Counted from the first letter of the stretch, positions 44,687-53,766 are shown. The stretch is DNA of 64,000 nt from Modicisalibacter sp033446685 (GCF_033446685.1 NZ_JAWQLY010000008.1:1-64000); one strand, 5' to 3'. Program-made: numbers and translations. The notes: generated by a model from the letters alone, not told the origin.

Positions 44687-45459
44687 TGACCACCGAATAC
44701 ACCGCCGCGGAAATGATGACCGTGACCGCCGCCCGCGCGCTGGGTAACGGCAGTACCTGCTTCGTGGGGATCGGCCTGCCTTCTGAGGCGGCCAACCTGG
44801 CGCGGCTGACCCACGCGCCCGACGTGGTGCTGATCTACGAGTCCGGCACGCTGCAGACCAAGCCCGAGGTGCTGCCGCTGTCGATCGGCGACGGCGAGCT
44901 GTGCGAGACCGCGCTGACCACCGTGTCGGTGCCCGAGATGTTCCGCTACTGGCTGCAGGGCGGCAAGGTCGACGTGGGCTTTCTGGGCACCGCGCAGATC
45001 GACCGCTACTGCAATCTCAATACCACCCTGATCGGCGACTACACAGCGCCCAAGGTGCGCCTGCCGGGCGGCGGCGGAGCGCCCGAGATCGCCACCAACG
45101 CCGGCGAGATCTTCATCACCCTCAAGCACTCCAAGCGCACCTTCGTCAGCGAGGTGGACTTCGTCACCACGCTGGGCTTCGGCCGTGACGGCAAGGGCCG
45201 CGACGGCGTGCCCAACATCGGCAAGGGCCCGACCCGGGTGATCACCGACCTGTGCGTGATGCGCCCCGATCCCGACACCAAGGAACTGGTGGTCGTCTCG
45301 CTGCACCCCGGGGTCAGCGCCGAGCAGGTCCAGGAAGCCACCGGCTGGGAGATCCGCTTCGCCGAGACGCTCGAGACCACCGATGCGCCCAGCGAGAATG
45401 AGTTGACCGTATTGCGTGAACTCAAGGACAGGACCGATCGCCACCATGCGGGAGAATAA
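44686..45459 (+). CDS. pcaJ: 3-oxoadipate CoA-transferase subunit B
   Basis: A 257-residue beta subunit. The catalytic glutamate that forms the CoA thioester is E52 in LIYESGTLQ. The glycine-rich LPGGGGAPEIATNAGE segment is typical. It starts within the pcaI stop (TGATG) and is followed by pcaF two bases after its stop, so pcaI-pcaJ-pcaF are translated as a block. Confidence 0.94.
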   Translation: MTTEYTAAEMMTVTAARALGNGSTCFVGIGLPSEAANLARLTHAPDVVLIYESGTLQTKPEVLPLSIGDGELCETALTTVSVPEMFRYWLQGGKVDVGFLGTAQIDRYCNLNTTLIGDYTAPKVRLPGGGGAPEIATNAGEIFITLKHSKRTFVSEVDFVTTLGFGRDGKGRDGVPNIGKGPTRVITDLCVMRPDPDTKELVVVSLHPGVSAEQVQEATGWEIRFAETLETTDAPSENELTVLRELKDRTDRHHAGE

Positions 45460-45461
45460 GC

Positions 45462-46679
45462 ATGACTGACGTCTATCTGTGTCATCCGATCCGCTCGGCG
45501 GTCGGCAAGTTCGGCGGCGCGCTGGCAAGCGTGCGCCCAGACGATCTCGCCGCGGATATCTTCCGCGTACTGCTGGCACGGGCGCCGGATCTCGACCCGG
45601 CGGCCATCGACGATGTGATCATGGGCTGCGCCAACCAGGCCGGCGAGGATAACCGCAGCGTGGCGCGCATGGCGCTGCTGCTCGCGGGGCTGCCGACCAG
45701 CGTGCCCGGCACTACCATCAACCGGCTGTGCGGCTCGAGCATGGACGCCATCGGCACCGCGGCGCGCGCCATCCGCGCCGGCGAGGCCGAGCTGATGATC
45801 GCCGGCGGCGTCGAGTCGATGTCGCGGGCGCCGTACGTGGTCGGCAAGGCGCCCTCGGCGTTCTCGCGCGGCCAGGTGATGGAGGACACCACCATCGGCT
45901 GGCGTTTCATCAACCCGCTATTGAAAGAACAGTACGGGGTCGACTCGATGCCCGAGACGGCCGAGAACGTCGCCGAGCAGTTCAACATCTCCCGCGAGGA
46001 TCAGGATCAGTTCGCCTACACCTCGCAGCTCAGGACCAAGCAGGCCCAGGACAGCGGCCGGCTGGCGCGCGAGATCGTGCCCATCGAGATTCCCCGGCGC
46101 AAGCAGGAGGCGCTGGTCTTCGATACCGACGAGCACCCGCGTGAGACCACCCTCGAGAAGCTCGCCACCCTGCCCACGCCGTTCCGCGCCGCCGGCTCCA
46201 GCGTGATGGGCTCGGTCACCGCGGGCAACGCCTCGGGCGTCAACGACGGCGCGGCGGCGATGTTCGTCGCCAGCGAGGCGGCGATGAAGCGCCACAACCT
46301 GGTACCGATCGCGCGCATCCACGGCATGGCCACCGCCGGCGTCGAGCCGCGGATCATGGGCATCGGTCCGGTGCCGGCGACCCGCAAGCTGCTCGCGCGG
46401 CTGAATATGTCGCTCGACCAGCTCGACCACATCGAGCTAAACGAGGCCTTCGCCTCGCAATCACTGGCCTGCCTGCGCGAGCTGGGCATTGCCGACGACG
46501 ACCCGCGCGTCAATCCCAACGGCGGGGCGATCGCACTGGGCCATCCGCTGGGCATGTCCGGGGCGCGCATCATCACCGCGGCGGCCCACGAGCTTGCGCT
46601 AAGCGACAAGCGCTTCGCGCTGTGCACCATGTGCGTGGGCGTGGGACAGGGGATTGCCACGGTGATCGAGCGGGTCTGA
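45462..46679 (+). CDS. pcaF: 3-oxoadipyl-CoA thiolase
   Basis: A 405-residue thiolase that splits 3-oxoadipyl-CoA to succinyl-CoA and acetyl-CoA, the last pathway step. Catalytic residues are in place: C90 in NRLCGSSMDA, H361 in ALGHPLGMSGAR and C391 in TMCVGVGQG. It is the third gene of the pcaIJF block. The 175-base gap to pcaDC (46680-46854) is purine-rich at first, then has a small GCGGC-GAA-GCCGC hairpin; it holds no gene. Confidence 0.95.
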   Translation: MTDVYLCHPIRSAVGKFGGALASVRPDDLAADIFRVLLARAPDLDPAAIDDVIMGCANQAGEDNRSVARMALLLAGLPTSVPGTTINRLCGSSMDAIGTAARAIRAGEAELMIAGGVESMSRAPYVVGKAPSAFSRGQVMEDTTIGWRFINPLLKEQYGVDSMPETAENVAEQFNISREDQDQFAYTSQLRTKQAQDSGRLAREIVPIEIPRRKQEALVFDTDEHPRETTLEKLATLPTPFRAAGSSVMGSVTAGNASGVNDGAAAMFVASEAAMKRHNLVPIARIHGMATAGVEPRIMGIGPVPATRKLLARLNMSLDQLDHIELNEAFASQSLACLRELGIADDDPRVNPNGGAIALGHPLGMSGARIITAAAHELALSDKRFALCTMCVGVGQGIATVIERV

Positions 46680-46854
46680 CGCAAGAGAAACGAGGGAAGA
46701 GCGAAGATGGAAGAAGAAAGGGGAACACCGAAGAGCTCCTCGTCCAGGTGCGCAGCACCGGTCTTCCGTCTTAAAGCGGCGAAGCCGCGTTCTTCGATCT
46801 ATGTCGAACAAGGCGCCAGGCCTCGCGTCGGCGCTTTGCCGTAGGAGAGTTTGA

Positions 46855-48036
46855 ATGGCATTTCTCGACATCAATGGCCGCAGCGTCGCCTATCGCCTGC
46901 TGGGCAGCCAGGCCAACCCGCTGGTGATGCTGGCGCATCCGCTGGGCATGACCCAGGCGGTGTGGGACGACCTGTTGGCCCGGTTGTTGCCGCGCTATCG
47001 CGTGCTGACCTGGGACCTGCCGGGGCACGGGGCCAGCGAGGCCTGGCCCGAGCGGGGCGGCGACATCACGCCGGCCGACCTGGCGCTCGAGGCGCTGGCC
47101 CTGGCGGATCACGCTGGCGCGGGTCGCTTCCACTTCGTCGGCACCTCGATCGGCGGGGTGATCGGCCAGCAACTGATCGCCGCCCACGCCGAGCGGTTGG
47201 CGTCGGCGACCCTGACCAATACCGGGGCGGTGATCGGCAACGCCGAGCTGTGGAACACCCGCGCGCGACGCGTGCGTGACGAGGGCCTGGCGGCGATGGC
47301 CGGGGAGATCGTGCCACGCTGGTTCGCGCCGGCACGGGTCGCGGCCGATCCGGCACTCAAGGCCGGCTGGTGCGTGCAGATGGGGCGTGGCGACGATGAG
47401 TCCTACGCCCGGCTGTGCGAGATGCTGGGGTGCGACACCTTCACCGGCCGGCTGCACGACAAGACGGTCAGGATCCAGTTGCTCGGCGGCAGCGAGGATC
47501 TGGCCACGCCGCCGGCGACGCTCGAGGCGCTGGCCGCGGAGTGCGACGGCGCGCCCCTGGAGATCTTCGACGCCGTCGGCCATGTGCCGTCGGTGGAGGC
47601 GCCCGAACGGCTGGCGGCCGTGCTGCTGGCGACCTGGGCCGTGGCGCTGGACGATGTCGGCGAGCGCGGCGTCGACTACGCGACGGGCCTGGAAACCCGC
47701 AAGCAGGTGCTCGGCGAGGAGCACGTGGCCCGCGCCTCGGGCAAGGCGACCAGTCTGGACGCGCCCTTCCAGCAGATGATCACGCGCCTGGCCTGGGGCG
47801 AGCTGTGGAGCAACGACGACCTGACCCGCCGCGAGCGCAGCATGATCACCACCGGTATTCTCGCCGCGCTGGGTCGCGAGGAGCTACAACTGCATCTCAA
47901 GACGGCCCGGCGTATCGGCCTCAGTGAAGCCGAGTTGCGCCAGGTGCTCATGCATGTCGCCATCTATGGTGGCGTGCCGGCCGCCAACCATGCGTTTTCG
48001 CTGGCCAAGCAACTGGGCTGGGGCAAGGCGCCCTGA
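46855..48036 (+). CDS. pcaDC: Fused 3-oxoadipate enol-lactonase/4-carboxymuconolactone decarboxylase (PcaDC, PcaL-type)
   Basis: A 393-residue fusion of two pathway enzymes. Residues ~1-265 are an alpha/beta-hydrolase: S98 in FVGTSIGG, aspartate in GSEDLATPP and histidine in AVGHVPSVE (PcaD). Residues ~275-393 are a carboxymuconolactone decarboxylase (PcaC) with GLETRKQVLG, CMD-type helices and the YGGVPAANHAF end. Such fusions are known as PcaL in actinobacteria and occur in some proteobacteria; here the lactonase is N-terminal. The two reactions are consecutive, so the fusion may help pass the unstable enol-lactone. Confidence 0.93.
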   Translation: MAFLDINGRSVAYRLLGSQANPLVMLAHPLGMTQAVWDDLLARLLPRYRVLTWDLPGHGASEAWPERGGDITPADLALEALALADHAGAGRFHFVGTSIGGVIGQQLIAAHAERLASATLTNTGAVIGNAELWNTRARRVRDEGLAAMAGEIVPRWFAPARVAADPALKAGWCVQMGRGDDESYARLCEMLGCDTFTGRLHDKTVRIQLLGGSEDLATPPATLEALAAECDGAPLEIFDAVGHVPSVEAPERLAAVLLATWAVALDDVGERGVDYATGLETRKQVLGEEHVARASGKATSLDAPFQQMITRLAWGELWSNDDLTRRERSMITTGILAALGREELQLHLKTARRIGLSEAELRQVLMHVAIYGGVPAANHAFSLAKQLGWGKAP

Positions 48037-48054
48037 AGGTGCGTCTCGGCAGAA

Positions 48055-48092
48055 GTTCGTCAATCGAACTAACGTTCGTCTAATAGACGAAC
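48055..48092 (+). promoter_or_regulatory. Tandem PcaR-type operator upstream of dctP
   Basis: GTTCG-TCAAT-CGAAC (48055-48069) is a perfect site; 19 bases further, GTTCGTC-TAATA-GACGAAC (48074-48092) is a perfect 19-bp palindrome with the same half-sites but a longer spacer. They lie 63-100 bases ahead of the dctP start and put the TRAP transporter under the same control as the pca genes. Confidence 0.75.
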
Positions 48093-48154
48093 CATGGTTT
48101 AACCGCAAAGATGAAAGTCGATGGGTTTCATCGCCAAATAACAAGGGATTCCCC

Positions 48155-49192
48155 ATGAACCGTACCTTCACCCGCGCCATGCTGGCCCTGTCCGTTACCG
48201 GGCTGGCCGTCGCCGCTACCTCCGCCCAGTCCGCGACAACCTTGCGCTTCTCGCACTTCTGGCCGGAAGTCTCCACCATCAACAAGCAGGTTTTCGCGCA
48301 GTGGGCCAAGGCGGTCGAGGAGGACTCCAGCGGTGAGCTGCGTGTTCAGCTCTTTCCTTCGCAGACCCTGAGCCAGGCCGACGAGACCTACAGCGCTACC
48401 GTCAACGGCATCGCCGACATCGGTGTCACCGCCCAGGGCTATACGGCCGGGCGCTTCCCGCTGAGCCAGGTCGTCGAGCTGCCCGGGGTTTCCGACTCGG
48501 CGCCGCAGGGGGCCTGCGTACTGCAGACACTTTATGACGACGGCCTGATCGATCAGGAATACGACGACTCGCACGTATTGTTTATGTTCACCACCGGGCC
48601 GGGCTACCTGCATACCAAGGACACCAACGTCGAGAAGCCTAGCGATCTCGAGGGACTGCGCATGCGGCGTCCCACCGCGGTGGCCGGCGACATCCTCGAG
48701 AACATGGGGGCGCAGCCGGTGGGCATGCCCGCTCCGGACATCTACACCTCGCTGCAGCGTGGGGTGATCGACGGACTGAGCATTCCCTGGGAGGGCATCA
48801 AGAGCTTCCAACTGGGCGATCAGCTCAACTACCACACCCAGGTACCGTTCTACACGCTGATCTTCGTCGCCACCATGAACCAGTCCGCCTACGAGCGCCT
48901 CACTCCCGAGCAGAAGCAGGCGATCGACGAGAACTCCGGCATGAAGTGGGCCGAGAACGCCGGTCAGGTCTTCGCTGCCGAGGACGAAGCGGGCCGCAAG
49001 AACGCCGTGGAGAAGGGCGAGACCATCAACGTGATCGACAACCCCTTGGAGAACCCCGACTGGCAGAAGCCGCTCAAGGATGGCATCGAGGGCTACCTGA
49101 GCGACCTCGAATCGCGCGGTCTCGACCAGGCGCGTGACGTCTACCAGGCCGCGCTCGACGCCAAGCAGGCCTGCGTCGCGCAATCTTCCTGA
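48155..49192 (+). CDS. dctP: DctP-type TRAP transporter substrate-binding protein
   Basis: A 345-residue periplasmic binding protein with a signal peptide (MNRTFTRAMLALSVTGLAVAATSAQSA). The DctP-family ligand-binding features include the arginine-containing DLEGLRMRRPTAVAGD and the DIYTSLQRGVIDGL stretch. AAGGG precedes the ATG at 48155. It is first in dctP-dctQ-dctM. The PcaR-type operators upstream suggest an aromatic acid that feeds protocatechuate as substrate (inference). A close paralogue is at 53767-54786. Confidence 0.93.
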   Translation: MNRTFTRAMLALSVTGLAVAATSAQSATTLRFSHFWPEVSTINKQVFAQWAKAVEEDSSGELRVQLFPSQTLSQADETYSATVNGIADIGVTAQGYTAGRFPLSQVVELPGVSDSAPQGACVLQTLYDDGLIDQEYDDSHVLFMFTTGPGYLHTKDTNVEKPSDLEGLRMRRPTAVAGDILENMGAQPVGMPAPDIYTSLQRGVIDGLSIPWEGIKSFQLGDQLNYHTQVPFYTLIFVATMNQSAYERLTPEQKQAIDENSGMKWAENAGQVFAAEDEAGRKNAVEKGETINVIDNPLENPDWQKPLKDGIEGYLSDLESRGLDQARDVYQAALDAKQACVAQSS

Positions 49193-49221
49193 ACGCAGGA
49201 TCCTGACCCGAGGAGACAACC

Positions 49222-49749
49222 ATGCAGCAAGGGCTCATTCGCTTCAGTCGTTGGCTGGAGGCCCTGTGCCGGCTGATTGCCGGCATTGCCCTGGCGGGGA
49301 TGCTGGCGGTCACCGTCGTCGACGTGCTGCTGCGCTACGGCTATCGCCTCAGCGACGGGGCGCTTAACTGGAGCGTGGTGGGCAGCGTCGAACTTGTCAG
49401 CTACCTGATGCTGTTCGCCCTGCTGGCGGCGATGGCCGCCAACGTCGAGAAGGGGCAGGTGGTGGTCGAGGCGTTCAGTCATCGCCTCGACAATACCCTC
49501 AAGACCCGCCTCAACGGCTTCTACCTGCTCGGCTTCACCGCGCTGGGGCTGGTGGTGGCCCTCGGCCTGTGGGACGCGGCGGTCAGCGCCGGGAAACACG
49601 GCGAGGTCACCCAGGACCTGCGCCTGCCGATGGGACCGATCTACGCGACGGCGGCCGGCTTGAGCCTGCTGCTCGGCGTGCGCAGCCTGGTCTTCGCCCT
49701 GTTGGGCCTGCTGTTCAACTACCGCGTGGCATCGATCGAGGAGATCTGA
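49222..49749 (+). CDS. dctQ: TRAP transporter small permease DctQ
   Basis: A 175-residue small TRAP subunit with four hydrophobic segments (about residues 16-38, 56-75, 98-120 and 138-165). It has the family's charged loop after the second helix (NVEKGQVVVEAF). It lies between dctP and dctM, one base before dctM. Confidence 0.92.
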   Translation: MQQGLIRFSRWLEALCRLIAGIALAGMLAVTVVDVLLRYGYRLSDGALNWSVVGSVELVSYLMLFALLAAMAANVEKGQVVVEAFSHRLDNTLKTRLNGFYLLGFTALGLVVALGLWDAAVSAGKHGEVTQDLRLPMGPIYATAAGLSLLLGVRSLVFALLGLLFNYRVASIEEI

Positions 49750-49750
49750 G

Positions 49751-51043
49751 ATGGCAAGTGAAACGATCGGCGCGCTGGGCCTGGGCCTGCTGCTGGTGCT
49801 GATGATCCTGCGCGTGCCGGTGGCGCTGACCATGCTGATCATCGGCGTGGGCGGCTTCTCGCAGGTGATCGGCTGGGACGCGGCGATCTCGATGGTCAAG
49901 TCGGTGCCGGTCGAGGTGCTGACCAACTACAGCTTCAGCGCCGTGCCGATGTTCATCCTGATGGGCGTGCTCGCCGCGCACTCGGGCATGGCCGGCAAGC
50001 TGTTCGAGTCCACCCGCGTCATCTGCGGCGGCTGGAAGGGCGGCCTGGCGATCGCCGCGGTGGGCTCGTGCGGGATCTTCTCGGCGATCTCCGGCTCGTC
50101 GCTGGCCACCGCCAGCACCATGACCCGGGTCGCGCTGCCCGAGATGGAGCGCTACGGCTACAACCGCGGGCTGGCCACCGGCGCGCTGGCCGCCGGCGGC
50201 ACGCTGGGCATCATGATTCCGCCGAGTATCGCGCTGCTGATCTACGCCATCCTCACCGAGCAGTCGGTGGGCGACATGTTCATGGCCGGGCTGATCCCCG
50301 GGCTGATGGGCCTGCTGTTCTACTCGCTGACGGTGACCGTGATGATGCGCCTCAAGCCGTCGCTGGCGGTACCCGGCCAGCCGACCGGCTGGGCCGAGAA
50401 GCTCGCCTCGCTGGCCGGGCTGGTGCCGTTCTTCGCGGTGTTTTTGCTGATCATCCTGGGCATCTACTTCGGCTTGTTCACCCCCACCGAGGGCGCCAGC
50501 GTGGGCGCCTTCGCCACCCTGGTCTACGCGCTGGCCAAGGGTATGCGCGGCGCCGGGCTGTGGCAGGCGATCCAGGAGACCCTGGCGCTGTCGACGGTGG
50601 TGTTCTTCATGCTGGTGGGCGCCGAGACGCTGGGCTACTTCATCTCGGTGTCGCGGATCTCGTTCTCGATCTCGGATTACCTGTTCAGCCTGCACCTGGC
50701 GCCGATCGTCGTGCTGCTGTGCATCCTGGCGATGTACTTCGTGCTCGGCATGTTCATGGACGCCATCGCCATGCTGGTGATCACCGTGCCGGTGGTCTAT
50801 CCGATCATCCAGGCGGTGGGCATCGACCCGGTGTGGTTCGGGGTGATCACGGTCCTCACCGTGGAGCTCGGCCTGATCACCCCGCCGGTGGGCATGAACG
50901 TGTTCGTGATCAAGGCGATGGCCCCGCATGTCGGGCTGGGCGAGATCTTCAAGGGGGTGACACCGTTCATCGTCTCGGACTTCGTGCGTCTGACGCTGCT
51001 GATCCTGTTCCCGGTGCTCAGCCTGTACCTGGTCACGGGGTAG
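49751..51043 (+). CDS. dctM: TRAP transporter large permease DctM
   Basis: A 430-residue large TRAP permease with ~12 hydrophobic segments. Typical sequences are PMFILMGVLAAHSGMA, ISGSSLATASTMTRVALPEMERYGY and LITPPVGMNVFVIKAMAP. It ends the dctPQM operon and converges on a lysR gene; a 52-base perfect palindrome lies between them. Confidence 0.94.
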   Translation: MASETIGALGLGLLLVLMILRVPVALTMLIIGVGGFSQVIGWDAAISMVKSVPVEVLTNYSFSAVPMFILMGVLAAHSGMAGKLFESTRVICGGWKGGLAIAAVGSCGIFSAISGSSLATASTMTRVALPEMERYGYNRGLATGALAAGGTLGIMIPPSIALLIYAILTEQSVGDMFMAGLIPGLMGLLFYSLTVTVMMRLKPSLAVPGQPTGWAEKLASLAGLVPFFAVFLLIILGIYFGLFTPTEGASVGAFATLVYALAKGMRGAGLWQAIQETLALSTVVFFMLVGAETLGYFISVSRISFSISDYLFSLHLAPIVVLLCILAMYFVLGMFMDAIAMLVITVPVVYPIIQAVGIDPVWFGVITVLTVELGLITPPVGMNVFVIKAMAPHVGLGEIFKGVTPFIVSDFVRLTLLILFPVLSLYLVTG

Positions 51044-51067
51044 CGTCCTGAACGACGCCCGATAAGC

Positions 51068-51119
51068 GCCGGCAAGGAGAGACGCCGACGGCCTGCCGTC
51101 GGCGTCTCTCCTTGCCGGC
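51068..51119. terminator. 52-base perfect palindrome between dctM and lysR
   Basis: Two perfectly complementary 25-base arms (51068-51092 and 51095-51119) are separated by only CT. The right arm ends on the first base of the lysR stop codon. Transcripts from either side would form a very long hairpin. There is no T-run on either side, so it is a convergent bidirectional terminator candidate of unusual length, not a canonical intrinsic one. Confidence 0.75.
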
Positions 51120-52018
51120 TATGTGCCGGCAATGGCCGCGACAATGCTCTCGCAGAACCAGTGCTGGGCCGGGGAGCGGGCGGTGTGGGCCTGCCAGTGC
51201 AGCGCGACTTCGAAGGGCGGCACCTCGAACGGCAGATCGAGGACCTTGAGCGGGGCCTCGCGGGCGAAGGTACTGGCGATCTGCTCGGGCAGGATGGCCA
51301 GCAGATCGCTCTTCTGGAGAATGCGCGGCAGGCTCGAGAAGTGCGATACCTTCAGGCTGACCTTGCGCTGCAGCCCCTGTTCGCGCAGCACGTCCTCGGC
51401 CAGGCCGTGCCCGGTCGAGGCGGCGACCACGGCGTGGCGGGCCTGGATGAACTGCTCCAGGCTCAGGGAATCGCCGATCGTGCTGTGGTCGCGGTTGAGC
51501 AGGCACACGTAGCGTTCGTCACTGAGCACAACCCGACGCTCGATGCTCGCCGCGGCGATCGGTCGGCTGCAGATGACCGCGTTGACCTTGCCGGTGGCCA
51601 GCCAGTCCTCGGCCTTGTCGATCTCCAGAGGGACGACTTCGAGCTCGATCTCGGGCGCCTGGGCATGCAGGTGGGCGAGGATGCGCGGTAGCAGCGCCAT
51701 TTCGCCGAGATCGGTCAGGGCCAGGCGAAAGCGCCTGCGGGAATGGCGGGGCTCGAACTCCCGGTTGCCCTCCAGCACGCTGTCGATCTGGGCGAGTGAA
51801 TCGCGCAGCGCGGGATAGAGCTGGATGGCGGTGAAGGTGGGCTCCATGCCGTCGCGGGAGCGCACGAACAGCCGATCGCCGAACAGCTCGCGCAGACGCG
51901 CCAGGGCGTAGCTCACCGAGGGCTGGGTGACGTGCAGACGCTCCGCGGCCAGCGTCACGCTGCGCGCAGCGTAGAGCGTGACGAAGACCCTCACCAGGTT
52001 GAGATCGACGGTCGCCAT
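51119..52018 (-). CDS. LysR-family transcriptional regulator
   Basis: A 299-residue LysR-type regulator with the N-terminal helix-turn-helix (RSVTLAAERLHVTQPSVSYALARLRELFGD, residues ~19-48) and a periplasmic-binding-like effector domain. It resembles the NahR/NodD/LinR branch, which responds to aromatic acids. It is divergent from mdlC across an AT-rich 96-base gap with an inverted repeat, so it most likely controls the mdlC-dctP2-aldehyde dehydrogenase operon. Confidence 0.88.
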   Translation of the reverse strand: MATVDLNLVRVFVTLYAARSVTLAAERLHVTQPSVSYALARLRELFGDRLFVRSRDGMEPTFTAIQLYPALRDSLAQIDSVLEGNREFEPRHSRRRFRLALTDLGEMALLPRILAHLHAQAPEIELEVVPLEIDKAEDWLATGKVNAVICSRPIAAASIERRVVLSDERYVCLLNRDHSTIGDSLSLEQFIQARHAVVAASTGHGLAEDVLREQGLQRKVSLKVSHFSSLPRILQKSDLLAILPEQIASTFAREAPLKVLDLPFEVPPFEVALHWQAHTARSPAQHWFCESIVAAIAGT

Positions 52019-52022
52019 AGAA

Positions 52023-52039
52023 TAAATACTATCTATTTA
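52023..52039. promoter_or_regulatory. Inverted repeat between lysR and mdlC
   Basis: TAAATA-CTATC-TATTTA, a perfect 6-bp inverted repeat with a 5-base centre, just upstream of the lysR start in a clearly AT-rich gap. It is a plausible binding site for the LysR protein on a shared divergent promoter. Confidence 0.5.
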
Positions 52040-52114
52040 CGGTAGAAAATCTATTGATTTGATCGATTCTAGCAGGGTGAGTAGCTTGAAATCACAATGA
52101 TTTCGGAGCCTGTC

Positions 52115-53701
52115 ATGCCCACCGTGCATTCCGTCACCTATCAGCTCCTGCGCCGCCAGGGCCTGAGCGTCGTCTTCGGCAATCCTGGTTCCAACGAGCT
52201 GCCGTTCCTCAAGGATTTTCCCGAGGACTTTCGCTACATCCTCGGCCTGCATGAAGGCGTGGTGGTCGGCATGGCCGACGGCTACGCCCTGGCCAGCGGC
52301 CGGCCGGTACTGGTCAACCTGCATGCCGCGGCGGGCACCGGCAACGCCATGGGCGCGCTGACCAACGCCTGGTACTCGCACTCGCCACTGGTGCTCACCG
52401 CCGGCCAGCAGGCGCGCTCGATGGTCGGGGTCGAGTCGATGCTGGCCAATGTCGATGCGCCCTCGCTGCCGCGACCATTGGTCAAGTGGAGCTACGAGCC
52501 GGCTTGTCCCGAGGACGTGCCGCGTGCGCTCAGCCAGGCGATCCACATGGCCAACCTGCCTGCCAAGGGGCCGGTCTACGTGTCGGTTCCGCATGACGAC
52601 TGGGCACGCGAGGTCGCCGAGGATGCCGCGCTGGTCACCCGGCGCGACGTGGAGCATGCCGGCACGCCTTCGGAGACCCAACTGGCCGGTCTGGCCGAGC
52701 GCCTCAATCGGGCGCGCAACCCGGTCGTGGTGCTGGGCCCCGAGGTCGACGCGGAACATGCCAACGGCTTGGCCGTGAAACTGGCCGAGCGCCTGCGCAT
52801 GCCGGCCTGGGTGGCGCCGTCCGCCTCGCGCTGCCCGTTCCCGACCCGTCATGCCTGCTTCCGTGGCGTGCTGCCGGCGGCCATCTCGGGAATTTCCGAC
52901 AAGCTGGAAGGCCACGACCTGATCCTGGTCGTCGGTGCGCCGGTGTTCCGCTATCACCAGTACGCACCGGGCCGCTACCTGCCCGAGGGGGCCGAGCTGA
53001 TCCATTTGACCAGCGACGCACAGGAAGCCGCGCGGGCGCCGATGGGCGATGCCCTGGTCGGTGGGTTGCTCGCCACGCTGGAAAAGCTGCTGCCGGCCCT
53101 CACGCAGAGCGAGCGGACCATGCCCGAACCGTTGCCGCTGCCGCGGCCGGTGTCGGACGAGCCCGGCCGCCTGGCCCCCGAGAGCGTGTTCGACGCGCTG
53201 GACGAACTGGCCCCGGCGGATGCGATCTTCGTCAAGGAGTCGACCTCGACGGTCACCGCCTTCTGGCAGCGCGTGGAGATGCGCCATCCCGACAGCTACT
53301 TCTTCCCGGCGGCCGGCGGGCTGGGCTTCGGCCTGCCGGCGGCGGTGGGGGCCCAACTCGCGCGGCCCGAGCGTCGGGTCATCGCGGTGATCGGCGACGG
53401 ATCGGCCAATTACGCCATCGGCGCCCTGTGGAGCGCGGCCCAGTACGACGTGCCGGTGGTGTTCATCATCCTCAAAAACGACACCTACGGCGCGCTGCGC
53501 TGGTTCTCGCGCATGCTGGATGCCGAGGATGCGCCGGGCCTCGACGTGCCGGGGCTGGATTTCTGCGCCCTGGCCCGCGGCTACGGTGTCGAGGCGGTGT
53601 GCACCGATACCCGCGAGGCCTTCCAAGACGCCCTGCGCCGGGCGCTGGACGCCTCGAAACCGATGCTGATCGAGGTGCCGACCACCACTATCGAACCCTG
53701 A
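52115..53701 (+). CDS. mdlC: Benzoylformate decarboxylase
   Basis: A 528-residue thiamine-diphosphate enzyme, the same length as the Pseudomonas putida enzyme and with the same catalytic residues by number: S26 (NPGSNELPF), E47 and H70 (LVNLHAAAGTG), plus the histidine in FRYHQYAPG. The cofactor motif IGDGSANYAIGALW is near residue 427. It converts benzoylformate (or a ring-substituted form) to an aldehyde. The start at 52115 has GGAG six bases ahead. Mandelate racemase and mandelate dehydrogenase genes are absent from the window. Confidence 0.92.
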   Translation: MPTVHSVTYQLLRRQGLSVVFGNPGSNELPFLKDFPEDFRYILGLHEGVVVGMADGYALASGRPVLVNLHAAAGTGNAMGALTNAWYSHSPLVLTAGQQARSMVGVESMLANVDAPSLPRPLVKWSYEPACPEDVPRALSQAIHMANLPAKGPVYVSVPHDDWAREVAEDAALVTRRDVEHAGTPSETQLAGLAERLNRARNPVVVLGPEVDAEHANGLAVKLAERLRMPAWVAPSASRCPFPTRHACFRGVLPAAISGISDKLEGHDLILVVGAPVFRYHQYAPGRYLPEGAELIHLTSDAQEAARAPMGDALVGGLLATLEKLLPALTQSERTMPEPLPLPRPVSDEPGRLAPESVFDALDELAPADAIFVKESTSTVTAFWQRVEMRHPDSYFFPAAGGLGFGLPAAVGAQLARPERRVIAVIGDGSANYAIGALWSAAQYDVPVVFIILKNDTYGALRWFSRMLDAEDAPGLDVPGLDFCALARGYGVEAVCTDTREAFQDALRRALDASKPMLIEVPTTTIEP

Positions 53702-53766
53702 CGGCCTGGCGCCCGGAGCGTCGGTCAGGATCGCGGGACGCCAACAATGACAAGAGAGGACAACGC

